Assembly (NCBI RefSeq): GCF_964355755.1
Contig: NC_092674.1
Location: 16,249,001-16,313,000 of the forward strand
DNA: 64,000 nucleotides
Direction: 5' to 3'
DNA from: Antedon mediterranea
Taxonomy: Eukaryota; Echinodermata; Crinoidea; Comatulida; Antedonidae
Positions 43,367 to 56,693 of the stretch are shown piece after piece. The position numbers and the translations under genes are program-made. Positions within the stretch are counted from its first letter, which is position 1. Each line of letters starts with the position of its first letter. The notes below the pieces were generated by a model. The model was not told where the DNA came from. It saw only the letters and a list, made by a program, of their open reading frames with translations, and searched no databases.

Positions 43367-44949
43367 AGTTATCCGCTTAGTAGCGGATAACTCCTTGTGA
43401 TTGTAGTGGATCAATATTTTTTTTTTTTTTCTGTATTATTCTTATTTCTTTCCCATTTTTTTGTGAGTCACGTTTCTCTAAAATGTGTAAACGTAACATT
43501 TTATAACTTTGACAACATGTGGGCATTTACGTGAAGTTGTGCATCTCCTATTTTGAATGACGTCAGAGTTGCGCAACGTGACTTGCGCGCGATTTTATGA
43601 ATTTCAATGATTGATCATAGCTTAAAAACCAAGAGTAATTTTTTGTTTACCCTTTATGAAAATTTAAGTCATATCAAGGGCAAACTGTTAGTGCACTAAA
43701 AATGGCATGTTTTACAAAAAGTTACGCGTGCACGCGCATTTAAAATTTCAAAATGCGCAAAATTAATTTCTAATCAACTTTCTACGCGTTTCATGTCATT
43801 TTAAGCATGTAAAAAATTCCCACGCGTGCGCACATTTTTACGTGTGCGGTGCGCACGTAGCATTAAAAACATGTTTTTTTCGAGTGATTTATGTTTTTCC
43901 AGTCTTTTATAGTAATTTTACCAACTTTTAATCACTTTCGACTTAAAAGTTACGTCATACGAGCACGTCGAATTGGACAATTTGCGCTCGTTTTTGATGA
44001 AAAAGTACAAAAATTTGTCAAAATTATGCCTTTTTTTAAACAGTCGTAATTTCTAAACTACACGGTCAACTTTTTGTGGATGACATATTCCGGAAGTTGA
44101 TGAGTTGTAGATATCGGATCATGTATTAATATGGCTAACCGGACATTTTAACGTCATCGTATGGCCACGCGAATATAAAATTGAGGATTTTTGTATCTTT
44201 CGTCATAGCTCATCACATTTAATAGAGCGCATCTCCACTTATCCATTTTCCATTTTCACCCCGATTTTGATATTGTCTAGGTCAATCAACTATCTTTCGC
44301 ATGAGTTAAAAATATTTTAATGATTATGACGTCATCATGCCTAAAAATTTAAATTACATGTGGCATTAATTTCATCTTTACAGAACATTTTAATCTGTTA
44401 TAGCTCGTAAGAATAAAATGTGATAATCACGATTAAAACGTTTTCTGGAAGCTATTGGATTGTAGATACAAAATCATGTAAAAATTTGGCAAATCGGATG
44501 TTGTGACGTCATCATATGGCCAGTTAAATAAAAAAAGTCGTATTTTCATATTTTGCGTCATAGTTCATTACATTTAAAAGAGCGCGCATTAATATTTTAC
44601 GTATTAAAATTTCTTCTACACGTTAATATGTTGTTGCTGAGATAATTTCCTTCCGAAATTCCTATATCAGTGTTTCATTTTCATACCGTCACCATGTTAA
44701 AAATTGGAATAAATGACGGGACCCGTAATTTCGCCTATCCTACACTGTATTAATATGTATACAGATTATACTATGTATACTGTAAATAGTATATGACACA
44801 AAATATACAGCATTTAGCACTAACAACATATTATACTCTTCAGTTCATGTCAATATGCCATAATCTTTTTCTGTGTCCAATGTATGACGTGCACGTGGCG
44901 TTTGTCGTGCGGATAACTAACTCGTCAAAGTGACGAGTTTCATGTCTAG
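43367..44949 (+). mobile_element. Helitron-like element type 3, copy 2
   Basis: The 5' hairpin is AGTTATCCGC-TTAGTA-GCGGATAACT and the 3' end is GCGGATAACT, hairpin, CATGTCTAG. 1583 bp. It sits directly behind the 3' end of copy b. Confidence 0.85.
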
Positions 44950-46490
44950 TTATTCTTCTTCTTTCTTTCTGTATGATTTTTGTGTAACGCTTTTCTCTAA
45001 AACTCGCAAACATAACATTTCGGTAACTATGTTAACATTTTGACATTTATGTAACGTCGTCAAGCGAAGCTTTTCATGATGTTTACAATTGCGCAACGTG
45101 ACGTACGCGCGATTTAACGATTTTCTCGTATCTAACATATGTCGAAAACCAAATAACATTTTAAAGTGAAACTTTGCAAAAGTTTAATTTATATCATGCG
45201 CTAACTTTCTGTTGAAAAAAAATTGCGTGTTTTACACAAAGTTACGCGCGCACGCGTATTTAAAATTTCAAAATGCGCAAAATTAATTTATAATCAACTT
45301 TCTACGCGTTTTATGTCGTTTTAAGCATGTCAAAAATTCCCACGCGTGCGCACATTTTTACGTGTGCGGTGCGCACGTAGCATTGAAAACGTATTTTTTT
45401 CGCGTGATTTATGTTTTTCCAGCCTTTTCTAGCAATTTTACCAAATTTTAAACAATTTCGACTTAAAGATACGTCATACGAGCACGTCGAATTGGGCAAT
45501 TTGCGCGCGTTTTTTATGAAAAGGTTAAAAAATTCGTTTAAAATATGCCTTTTTTTAAACAGTCGTAATTTCTAAACTAGACGGTCAACTTTTTGTGGAT
45601 GACATATTCTGGAAGTAGATGAGTTGTAGATATCGGATCAGGTATTAATATGGCTAACCGGACATTGTGACGTCATCGTATGGCCACGCGAATATAAAAT
45701 TTAGGATTTTTGTATCTTTCGTCATAACTCATCACATTGAATAGAGCGCATCTCCACCTATTCGTTTTCTATTTTCACCCTGATTTTGATATTGTCTAGG
45801 TCAATCAACTATCTTTCGCATGAGTTAAAAATATTTTAATTTTTTTGACGTCATCATGCCTAAAAATTTAAATCACGTGTGGCATCAATTTCATCTTTAC
45901 AGTAAATTTTAATCTGTTATAGCTCGTAAGAATAAAATGTGATAATCACGATTAAAACTTTTTCTGGAAGCTATTGGATTGTAGATACGAAATTATGTAA
46001 AAATGTTGCCAATCGGATGTTGTGACGTCATCATATGGCCAGTTAAATGAAAAAGGTCGTATTTTCATCTTTTGCGTCATAATTCATTACATTTAAAAGA
46101 GCGCGCATCAATATTTCACGTATTCAAATTTCTTCTACACGCTAATACGTTGTTGCTGAGATAATTTCCTTTCGGAATTGCTACCTTCGCGTTTTATTTT
46201 AAAACCGTCAACATGTTAAAAATTGCAATAAATAGCAGGTCCCGTAATTTCACCTATTCTACACTGTATGTCACTGTATGTGATATGGATACAGAATATA
46301 CTGTGTATACTATTATATGAATTTAAATAATAAAATTCAGCAATAACAACATATCATATTCTTCAGTTCAGATCATAATGCCAACGTGAACACTTCCTTT
46401 TGTCCTCAACCTATCCCCTTAATGTTAATGTTGCACCACTTGCGCGGCGGATAACCAAACTCGTCAAAGTGACGAGTTACATGTCTAGTT

Positions 46491-46535
46491 GGTTATCCGC
46501 AACGAAGTTGCAGGATAACCTCTTGTGATTGTACG

Positions 46536-46568
<33 letters not shown>

Positions 46569-46631
46569 ACTTTTTATTGGTTATCCGCAACGAAGTTGCA
46601 GGATAACCTCTTGTGATTGTACGAAATCATT
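46491..46631 (+). mobile_element. Two orphan 5' ends of type 1 elements
   Basis: 5' hairpin modules at 46491 (long ATC run) and 46579. The 46579 copy may also own 51404-51419 (CATCTTTTTATTTT), but no 3' end remains for either in the nest. Confidence 0.6.
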
Positions 46632-46701
46632 GGTTATCCGCAACGAAGTTGCAGGATAACCTCTTGTGATTGTACGAAATCATCATCAACATCTTTTTAT
46701 T

Positions 46702-49700
46702 GGTTATCCGCAACGAAGTTGCAGGATAACCTCTTGTGATTGTACGAAATCATCATCAACATCAACTTTTTATTAGTTATCCGCTTAGTAGCGGATAACT
46801 CCTTGTGATTGTAGTGGATCAATATTTTTTTTTTTTTTCTGTATTCTTCTTATTTCTTTCCCATTTTTTTGTGAATCACGTTTCTCTAAAATGTGTAAAC
46901 ATAACATTTTATAACTTTGACAACATGTGGGCATTTACGTGAAGTTGTGCATCTCCTATTTTGAATGACGTCAGAGTTGCGCAACGTGACTTGCGCGCGA
47001 TTTTATGATTTTTAATGATTGATCATAGCTTTAAAACCAAGAGTAATTTTTTTTTTACCCTTTATGAAAATTTAAGTCATATCAAGGGCAAATTGTTAGT
47101 ACACTAAAAATGGCATGTTTTACAAAAAGTTACGCGTGCACGCGCATTTAAAATTTCAAAATGCGCAAAATTAATTTCTAATCAACTTTCTACGCGTTTC
47201 ATGTCATTTTAAGCATGTAAAAAATTCCCACGCGTGCGCACATTTTTGCGTGTGCGGTGCGCACGTAGCATTAAAAACATATTTTTTTCGAGTGATTTAT
47301 GTTTTTCCAGCCTTTTATAGTACTTTTACCAACTTTTAAACACTTTCGACTTAAAGTTACGTCATACAAGCACGTCGAATTGGACAATTTGCGCACGTTT
47401 TTGATGAAAAAGTACAAAAATTTGTCAAAATTATGCCTTTTTTTAAACAGTCGTAATTTCTAAACTAAACGGTCAACTTTTTGTGGATGGCATATTCTGG
47501 AAGTAGATGAGTTGTAGATATCGAATCATGTATTAATATGGCTAACCGGACATTGTGACGTCATCGTATGGCCACGCGAATATAAAATTTAGGATTTTTG
47601 TATCTTTCGTCATAGCTCATCACATTTAATAGAGCGCATCTCCAGTTATCCGTTTTCCATTTTCACTTCGATTTTGATATTGTCTAGGACAATCAACTAT
47701 CTTTCGCACGAGTTAAAAAATTTTTATTTTTTATGACGTCATCATGCCTAAAACTTTTAATTACGTGTGGCATTAATTTCATCTTTACAGTAAATTTTAA
47801 TCTGTTATAGCTCGTAAGAGTAAAATGTGATAATTACGATTAAAACGTTTTCTGGAAGCTATTGGATTGTAGATACGAAATCATGTGAAAATGTTGCCAA
47901 TCGGTTGTTGTGACGTCATCATATGGCCAGTTAAATAAAAAAAGTCGTATTTTCATCTTTTACGTCATAATGCATTACATTTAAAAAAGCGCGCATCAAT
48001 ATTTCACGTATTCAAATTTCTTCTACACGTTAATATGTTGTTGCTGAGATAATTTCCTTCCGAAATTGCTACATTTGCGTTTCATTTTGAAACCGTCAAC
48101 ATGTTAAAAATTTCAATAAATAGCGGGTCCCGTAATTTCACCTATTCTACACTGTATGTAATATGTATACAGATTATACTGTGTATACTATATGACAGAA
48201 AATTGACAGAATTCAGCACCAACAACATATCATATTCTTCAGTTCATGTCATAATGCCATAATCTTTTTCTGTGTGCCATATACCAACGTATGACGTGCA
48301 CGTGGCGTTTGTCGTGCGGATAACTAACTCGTCAAAGTGACGAGTTACATGTCTAGTTTCTCTTCTTTCTTTCTGTATGATTTTTGTGGAACGCTTTTCT
48401 CGAAAACTTGCAAACATAACATTTTGTAACTTTCTCAACATATCGTCATGCACATGAAGATGTGCAGCGAAGCTTTTCATGATATTTACAATTGCGCAAC
48501 GTGACCTACGCGCGATTTAACGATTTTGTCGTATTTAACATAGCTCGACAACCAAATAACATTTCAACTTGAAACTTTGCAAAAGTTTAATTTATATCAT
48601 GCGCTAACTTTCTGTTGAAAAAAAATTGCGTGTTTTACACAAAGTTACGCGCGCACGCGCATATAAAATTTCAAAATGCGCAAAATTAATTTATAATCAA
48701 CTTTCTACGCGTTTCATGTCGTTTTAAGCATGTCAAAAATTCCCACGCGTGCGCACATTTTTACGTGTGCGGTGCGCACGTAGCATTGAAAACGTATTTT
48801 TTTCGCGTGATTTATGTTGTTCCAGCTTTTTCAAGTAATTTTACCAAATTTTAAACAATTTCGACTTAAAGATACGTCATACGAGCACGTCGAATTGGAC
48901 AATTGGCGCGCGTTTTTTATGAAAAGGTTAAAAAATTCGTTTAAAATATGCCTTTTTTTAAACAGTCGTAATTTCTAAACTAGACGGTCAACTTTTTGTG
49001 GATGGCATATTCTGGAAGTAGATGAGTTGTAGATATCGAATCAGGTAGTAATATGGCTAACTGGACATTGTGACGTCATTGTATGGCCACACGAATATAA
49101 AATTTAGGATTTTTGTATCTTTCGTCATAGCTCATCACATTGAATAGAGCGCATCTCCACTTATCCGTTTTCCATTTTCACCCCGATTTTGATATTGTCT
49201 AGGTCAATCAAGTATCTTTCGCATGAGTTAAAAATATTTTAATTTTTTTGACGTCATCATGCCTAAAAATTTAAATCACGTGTGGCATTAATTTCATCTT
49301 TACAGTAAATTTTAATCTGTTATAGCTCGTAAGAATAAAATGTGATAATCACGATTAAAACTTTTTCTGGAAGCTATTGGATTGTAGATACGAAATTATG
49401 TAAAAATGTTGCCAATCGGATGTTGTGACGTCATCATATGGCTAGTTAAACAAAAAAGGTCGTATTTTCATCTTTTGCGTCATAATTCATTACATTTAAA
49501 AGAGTGCGCATCAATATTTCACGTATTCAAATTTCTTCTACACGCTAATACGTTGTTGCTGAGATAATTTCCTTTCGGAATTGCTACCTTCGCGTTTCAT
49601 TTTAAAACCGTCAACATGTTAAAAATTGCAATAAATAGCGGGTCCCGTAATTTCACCTATTCTACACTGTATGTGATATGGATACAGATACTGTGTATAC

Positions 49701-49877
49701 TATATATGAATTTAAATAATAAAATTCAGCATTAACAACATATCATATTCTTCAGTTCAGGTCATAATGCCAACGTGAACACTTCCTTTTGTCCTCAACC
49801 TATCCTCTTAATGTTTATGTTGCACCACTTGCGCGGCGGATAACCAAACTCGTCAAATTGACGAGTTACATGTCTAG
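46702..49877 (+). mobile_element. Type 1 element split by a type 3 insertion (copy f)
   Basis: Own segments 46702-46774 and 48357-49877, about 1.59 kb in all. It is nearly identical to copy e, into which it is inserted. Confidence 0.7.
46775..48356 (+). mobile_element. Helitron-like element type 3, copy 3
   Basis: The same AGTTATCCGC-TTAGTA-GCGGATAACT hairpin as copy 2; ends GCGGATAACT, hairpin, TACATGTCTAG. 1582 bp. Inserted into copy f. Confidence 0.85.
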
Positions 49878-51419
49878 TTTCTCTTCTTTCTTTCTGTATG
49901 ATTTTTGTGGAACGCTTTTCTCGAAAACTTGCAAACATAACATTTTGTAACTTTCTCAACATATCGTCATGCACATGAAGATGTGCAGCGAAGCTTTTCA
50001 TGATATTTACAATTGCGCAACGTGACCTACGCGCGATTTAACGATTTTGTCGTATTTAACATAGCTCGACAACCAAATAACATTTCAACTTGAAACTTTG
50101 CAAAAGTTTAATTTATATCATGCGCTAACTTTCTGTTGAAAAAAAATTGCGTGTTTTACACAAAGTTACGCGCGCACGCGCATATAAAATTTCAAAATGC
50201 GCAAAATTAATTTATAATCAACTTTCTACGCGTTTCATGTCGTTTTAAGCATGTCAAAAATTCCCACGCGTGCGCACATTTTTACGTGTGCGGTGCGCAC
50301 GTAGCATTGAAAACGTATTTTTTTCGCGTGATTTATGTTGTTCCAGCTTTTTCAAGTAATTTTACCAAATTTTAAACAATTTCGACTTAAAGATACGTCA
50401 TACGAGCACGTCGAATTGGACAATTGGCGCGCGTTTTTTATGAAAAGGTTAAAAAATTCGTTTAAAATATGCCTTTTTTTAAACAGTCGTAATTTCTAAA
50501 CTAGACGGTCAACTTTTTGTGGATGGCATATTCTGGAAGTAGATGAGTTGTAGATATCGAATCAGGTAGTAATATGGCTAACTGGACATTGTGACGTTAT
50601 CGTATGGCCACACGAATATAAAATTTAGGATTTTTGTATCTTTCGTCATAGCTCATCAGATTGAATAGAGCGCATCTCCACTTATCCGTTTTCCATTTTC
50701 ACCCCGATTTTGATATTGTCTAGGTCAATCAAGTATCTTTCGCATGAGTTAAAAATATTTTAATTTTTTTGACGTCATCATGCCTAAAAATTTAAATCAC
50801 GTGTGGCATTAATTTCATCTTTACAGTAAATTTTAATCTGTTATAGCTCGTAAGAATAAAATGTGATAATCACGATTAAAACTTTTTCTGGAAGCTATTG
50901 GATTGTAGATACGAAATTATGTAAAAATGTTGCCAATCGGATGTTGTGACGTCATCATATGGCTAGTTAAACAAAAAAGGTCGTATTTTCATCTTTTGCG
51001 TCATAATTCATTACATTTAAAAGAGTGCGCATCAATATTTCACGTATTCAAATTTCTTCTACACGCTAATACGTTGTTGCTGAGATAATTTCCTTTCGGA
51101 ATTGCTACCTTCGCGTTTCATTTTAAAACCGTCAACATGTTATAAATTGCAATAAATAGCGGGTCCCGTAATTTCACCTATTCTACACTGTATGTGTGAT
51201 ATGGATACAGATTATACTGTGTATACTATATATGAATTTAAATAATAAAATTCAGCAATAACAACATATCATATTCTTCAGTTCAGGTCATAATGCCAAC
51301 GTGAACACTTCCTTTTGTCCTCAACCTATCCCCTTAATGTTAATGTTGCACCACTTGCGCGGCGGATAACCAAACTCGTCAAAGTGACGAGTTACATGTC
51401 TAGTCATCTTTTTATTTTT

Positions 51420-54400
51420 GGTTATCCGCAACGAAGTTGCAGGATAACCTCTTGTGATTGTACGAAATCATCATCATCATTGGTTATCCGCAACGAAGTT
51501 GCAGGATAACCTCTTGTGATTGTACGAAATCATCATCATCTTTTTCTTAATCTTCTTTCTTTCTGTATGATTTTTGTGTAACGCTTTTCTCTAAAACTTG
51601 CAAACATAACATTTTGTTAACCATGTTAACATTTTGACATTTATGTAACGTCGTCAAGCGAAGCTTTTCATGATGTTTACAATTGCGCAACGTGACGTAC
51701 GCGCGATTTAACGATTTTCTCGTATTTAACATATGTCGAAAACCAAATAACATTTTAAAGTGAAACTTTGCAAAAGTTTAATTTATATCATGCGCTAACT
51801 TTCTGTTGAAAAAAAATTGCGTGTTTTACACAAAGTTACGCGCGCACGCGCATTTAAAATTTCAAAATGCGCAAAATTAATTTATAATCAACTTTCTACG
51901 CGTTTCATGTCGTTTTAAGCATGTCAAAAATTCCCACGCGTGCGCACATTTCTACGTGTGCGGTGCGCACGTAGCATTGAAAACGTATTTTTTTCGCGTG
52001 ATTTATGTTTTTCCAGCCTTTTCTAGTAATTTTACCAAATTTTAAACAATTTCGACTTAAAGATACGTCATACGAGCACGTCAAATTGGACAATTTGCGC
52101 GCGTTTTTTATGAAAAGGTTAAAAAATTCGTTTAAAATATGCCTTTTTTTAAACAGTCGTAATTTCTAAACTAGACGGTCAAATTTTTGTGGATGACATA
52201 TTCTGGAAGTAGATGAGTTTTAGATATCGGATCAGGTATTAATATGGCTAACCGGACATTGTGACGTCATCGTATGGCCACGCGAATATAAAATTTAGGA
52301 TTTTTGTATCTTTCGTCATAGCTCATCACATTGAATAGAGCGCATCTCCACTTATCCGTTTTCCATTTTCACCCCGATTTTGATATTGTCTAGGTCAATC
52401 AACTATCTTTTGCATGAGTTAAAAATATTTTAATTTTTTTGACGTCATCATGCCTAAAAATTTAAATCACGTATGGCATCAATTTCATCTTTACAGTAAA
52501 TTTTAATCTGTTACAGCTCGTAAGAATAAAGTGTGATAATCACGATTAAAACTTTTTCTGGAAGCTATTGGATTGTAGATACGAAATTATGTAAAAATGT
52601 TGCCAATCGGATGTTGTGACGTCATCATATGGCCAGTTAAATAAAAAAGGTCGTATTTTCATCTTTTGCGTCATAATTCATTACATTTAAACGAGCGCGC
52701 ATCAATATTTCACGTATTCAAATTTCTTCTACACGCTAATACGTTGTTGCTGAGATAATTTCCTTTCGGAATTGCTACCTTCGCGTTTAATTTTAAAACC
52801 GTCAACATGTTAAAAATTGCAATAAATGGCGGGTCCCGTAATTTCACCTATTCTATGTATGTCACTGTATGTGATATGGATACAGATTATACTGTGTATA
52901 CTATATATGAATTTAAATAATAAAATTCAGCAATAACAACAGATCATATTCTTCAGTTCAGGTCATAATGCCAACGTGAACACTTCCTTTTGTCCTCAAC
53001 CTATCCCCTTAATGTTAATGTTGCACCACTTGCGCGGCGGATAACCAAACTCGTCAAAGTGACGAGTTACATGTCTAGTCATCTTTTTCTTAATCTTCTT
53101 TCTTTCTGTATGATTTTTGTGTAACGCTTTTCTCTAAAACTTGCAAACATAACATTTTGTTAACTATGTTAACATTTTGACATTTATGTAACGTCGTCAA
53201 GCGAAGCTTTTCATGATGTTTACAATCGCGCAACGTGACGTACGCGCGATTTAACGATTTTCTCGTATTTAACATATGTCGAAAACCAAATAACATTTTA
53301 AAGTGAAACTTTGCAAAAGTTTAATTTATATCATGCGCTAACCTTCTGTTGAAAAAAAATTGCGTGTTTTACACAAAGTTACGCGCGCACGCGCATTTAA
53401 AATTTTAAAATGCGCAAAATTAATTTCTAATCAACTTTCTACGCGTTTCATGTCGGTTTAAGCATGTCAAAAATTCCCACGCATGCGCACATTTTTACGT
53501 GTGCGGAGCACACGTAGCATTGAAAACGTATTTTTTTCGCGTGATTTATGTTTTTTCAGCCTTTTCTAGTAATTTTACCAAATTTTAAACAATTTTGACT
53601 TAAAGATACGTCATACGAGCACGTCGAATTGGCCAATTTGCGCGCGTTTTTTATGAAAAGGTTAAAAAATTCGTTTAAAATATGACTTTTTTTAAACAGT
53701 CGTAATTTCTAAACTAGACGGTCAAATTTTTGTGGATGACATTTTCTAGAAGTAGATGAGTTGTAGATATCGGATCAGGTATTAATATGGCTAACCGGAC
53801 ATTGTGACGTCATCGTATGGCCACGCGAATATAAAATTTAGGATTTTTGTATCTTTCGTCATAGCTCATCACATTGAATAGAGCGCATCTCCACTTATCC
53901 GTTTTTCATTTTCACCCCGATTTTGATATTGTCTAGGTCAATCAACTATCTTTCGCATAAGTTAAAAATATTATAATTTTTTTGACGTCATCATGCCTAA
54001 AAATTTAAATCACGTGTGGCATCAATTTCATCTTTACAGTAAATTTTAATCTGTTATAGCTCGTAAGAATAAAATTTGATAATCACGATTAAAACTTTTT
54101 CTGGAAGCTATTGGATTGTAGATACGAAATTATGTAAAAATGTTGCCAATCGGATGTTGTGACGTCATCATATGGCCAGTTAAATAAAAAAGGTCGTATT
54201 TTCATCTTTTGCGTCATAATTCATTACATTTAAAAGAGCGCGCATCAATATTTCACGTATTCAAATTTCTTCTACACGCTAATACGTTGTTGCTGAGATA
54301 ATTTCCTTTCGGAATTGCTACCTTCCCGTTTCATTTTAAAACCGTCAACATGTTAAAAATTGCAATAAATAGCGGGTCCCGTAAGTTCACATATTCTACA

Positions 54401-54619
54401 CTGTATGTGATATGGATACAGATTATACTGTGTATACTACAGTATATATGAATTTAAACAATAAATTTCAGCAATAACAACATATCATATTCTTCAGTTC
54501 AGGTCATAATGCCAACGTGAACACTTCCTTTTGTCCTCAACCTATCCCCTTAATGTTAATGTTGCACCACTTGCGCGGCGGATAACCAAACTCGTCAAAG
54601 TGACGAGTTACATGTCTAG
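51420..54619 (+). mobile_element. Type 1 element split by a nested insertion (copy g)
   Basis: Own segments 51420-51481 and 53079-54619, about 1.6 kb in all. It is interrupted after its ATC run by the element at 51482. Confidence 0.72.
51482..53078 (+). mobile_element. Helitron-like element type 1, uninterrupted copy
   Basis: Complete 1597-bp copy with both hairpins and a CTAG end, nested in copy g. It is the innermost element of the right half of the nest. Confidence 0.85.
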
Positions 54620-56621
54620 TTATTCTTCTTTCTGTACACTTTTTGTTCGTCAAATATCTCAAAAAGTTGAATAGCAATGATCACAAAAATTTTACAATGT
54701 CTTTCAAATACTTTAACTTAGCCATAATAAGCTTTTCAGCGTGATCACTGACCCGTGACGTCACGTATACGCGATTTTGTGAAATCACATTATCAATCAT
54801 ATATCCATAATTCATTATCACATATTTATGAAATTCACTACACGTAAACTTCAGGTCAAGGTAAAAATATTAGCAAATAAAAACGCATGCGCACGTATAG
54901 ACATGCGCGTGAAATCGCGCGTTAAAAATTTAAAAGGCTCAAAATTAAGTTTTGATCAATTTAGAGCATGAATTAGGCCATTTGCGTGTTTCAAAAAATT
55001 ACTGCGCAAAAACACGTTTTTGCGCGCGCGATACTTAAAAAGCGTAAAAATACGATTTTTTTGTAGAAATCGCATTCTACTCACCATCCTTAGTACATTC
55101 ACCAAATTTGAGTCAGTTCCGACTTAAAATAACGCTATACGAGCACGTTAAAAATGACAAAATGCGCACATTTATTTCACAAAAGTTCTGAAAATGGTGA
55201 AAAATATGTCTTTTTTAAAATGAAAATAACTCTTCAGAATGCACGATGACACCTAAGTTTTTTAACTTATTCGTGAAGCCATTGAGTTGTAGATATAAAT
55301 GTATATACACATTAGACGTAAAAAATGGTATTACGTCATCAAATGGCCACTTGAATTTAACAATTAGGATTTTTTTCCGTTTTGTTTAGGTTATCACATT
55401 CAATAGAGCGCATCTCCGCTATTTGACCTCGATTTTCGCACAAATTTCAGTGTGTGCTTGCTTAATTATTTATCTTTCTCATAAGTTGTCAGTGTTGTCA
55501 TTTTGATGACGTCATCACGCGTAAAAACTTGAATAACGTAGGTCGTGTAATTTCACCTTCGCCGTAAATTTGAATATCTTACAGCTTTTCAGAATTGAAG
55601 GTTACCTTGACGATTATAATTTATTATGAAAGCTGATGAAATGTAGATATGAATTCATATAAAAACCAAGCGTATCAGATGTTGTGACGTTAACATATGG
55701 CCAGATGAAGTTAAAAAGTAGTTTTTTCATCTTTTTCGTCAAAGTTATACAAATTTCAAAGAGCGCGCACAGCGCTTCTACGTGCCAGATTCTCTTCCAA
55801 TTCTTATATTTATTTGCTCAATTTATTATCTTTCGAAATTGTCATCTTTGAGTTTATTTTGATAATTCCATCATACCAAAAAATTAGAACATGATGTGTG
55901 TCCCGTAATTTCACCTATGCTACACTGTGTATAGATATACAGTATATACTGTACATATTGTATATGGCATATAATAGGCACAACTCAGCGATATAAGATT
56001 ATGCATCATGTCATAGGATGGCGTACATCAACTTTTTACGATCGTATGTTAACGTACATGCATGTTTAAAAAATGTTAATTTCATTAAAATGATAACAAT
56101 GATCACCTATAATTCGTCAAAGTGACGAATTAAATTCTAGTATTTATATTGTGATATTTAAAATAAAAATTTATTTTGAAATATTATTATTTAAAAAAAT
56201 AAAGTTCATTCATGGTGGATGAGAAAAAAACTATTAATTACTAAATTATAAATTACATTATTACTCTATTAGTGATGTCAAAATATGTTATGTTAAAATA
56301 AATGTGGTAAATATAATTATTTTAACAATTTGCAAAGTATAAGTAAATTGCTATATATCCAATCTGTTTTTACATTATTTTGTTGAAATGTCTACATATA
56401 TATATATTGTGATATTGATTTTAAATTATTATGTATTATTAAAAAAATTAAGTTCAAACTATTGATTTTTAAAGTTATTTATTACAAGATCACAAATTGT
56501 GAAATTATATAATAATATTAATCCATTATCATTGCTTAACCAACAATGTAAAACAATTTGTAATTTAATTCTAAATTAAACCAAATTGGTAAAACTAAGC
56601 AAACATAAGCAATACACTTAC

Positions 56622-56693
56622 AGTGTTTCCAATGCTGTCAAACCAGCAAATACATTGGCTTGTAATGTACTTATTTGGTTACTGTACAAATCC
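56622..56693 (-). CDS. LRR exon 7 of the LGR-like receptor
   Basis: 72 nt, phase 2-2, GTAAGT donor. It reads DLYSNQISTLQAN then VFAGLTALETL and matches exon 12 (61382) at the protein level. Confidence 0.92.

Larger units (their letters stand above)
33717..46488 (+). mobile_element. Type 1 element split by nested insertions (copy a)
   Basis: Own segments 33717-33785, 43365-43366 and 44950-46488, about 1.6 kb in all. It is interrupted after its ATC run and CAACTTTT stretch by copy b and by the type 3 element at 43367. Its 3' end is standard. Confidence 0.7.
46632..51403 (+). mobile_element. Type 1 element split by nested insertions (copy e)
   Basis: Own segments 46632-46701 and 49878-51403, about 1.6 kb in all. 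Its body shares private variants with copy f (for example ACATGAAGATGTGCAGCGAA and GTTCCAGCTTTTTC), so e and f are close sisters. Confidence 0.68.
31951..56140 (+). mobile_element. Outermost Helitron-like element (type 2), host of the 24.2-kb nest
   Basis: Its own sequence is 31951 to about 32006 plus 54620-56140, about 1.58 kb in total. The 5' hairpin arms are AGGTGATCATTT and AAATGATCACCT. Near the 3' end come ATGATCACCT, then hairpin AATTCGTCA/TGACGAATT, then AAATTCTAG. The rest is later insertions. The host intron reads GTTATAATAAT before it and ATTTATATTGTGATATTTAA after; paralogous introns at 58165-58190 and 60888-60912 show the uninterrupted ATAATAATATTTATATTG. No coding capacity in its body. 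Confidence 0.85.

Noticed and set aside
32003-53296. Recurrent 61-79-residue open frames on the minus strand (for example 32403-32591, 35633-35842, 42194-42382, 51905-52093)
   Set aside because: They recur only because the mobile element recurs. They have no recognisable domain, no consistent start context, and sequence changes in them look unconstrained.
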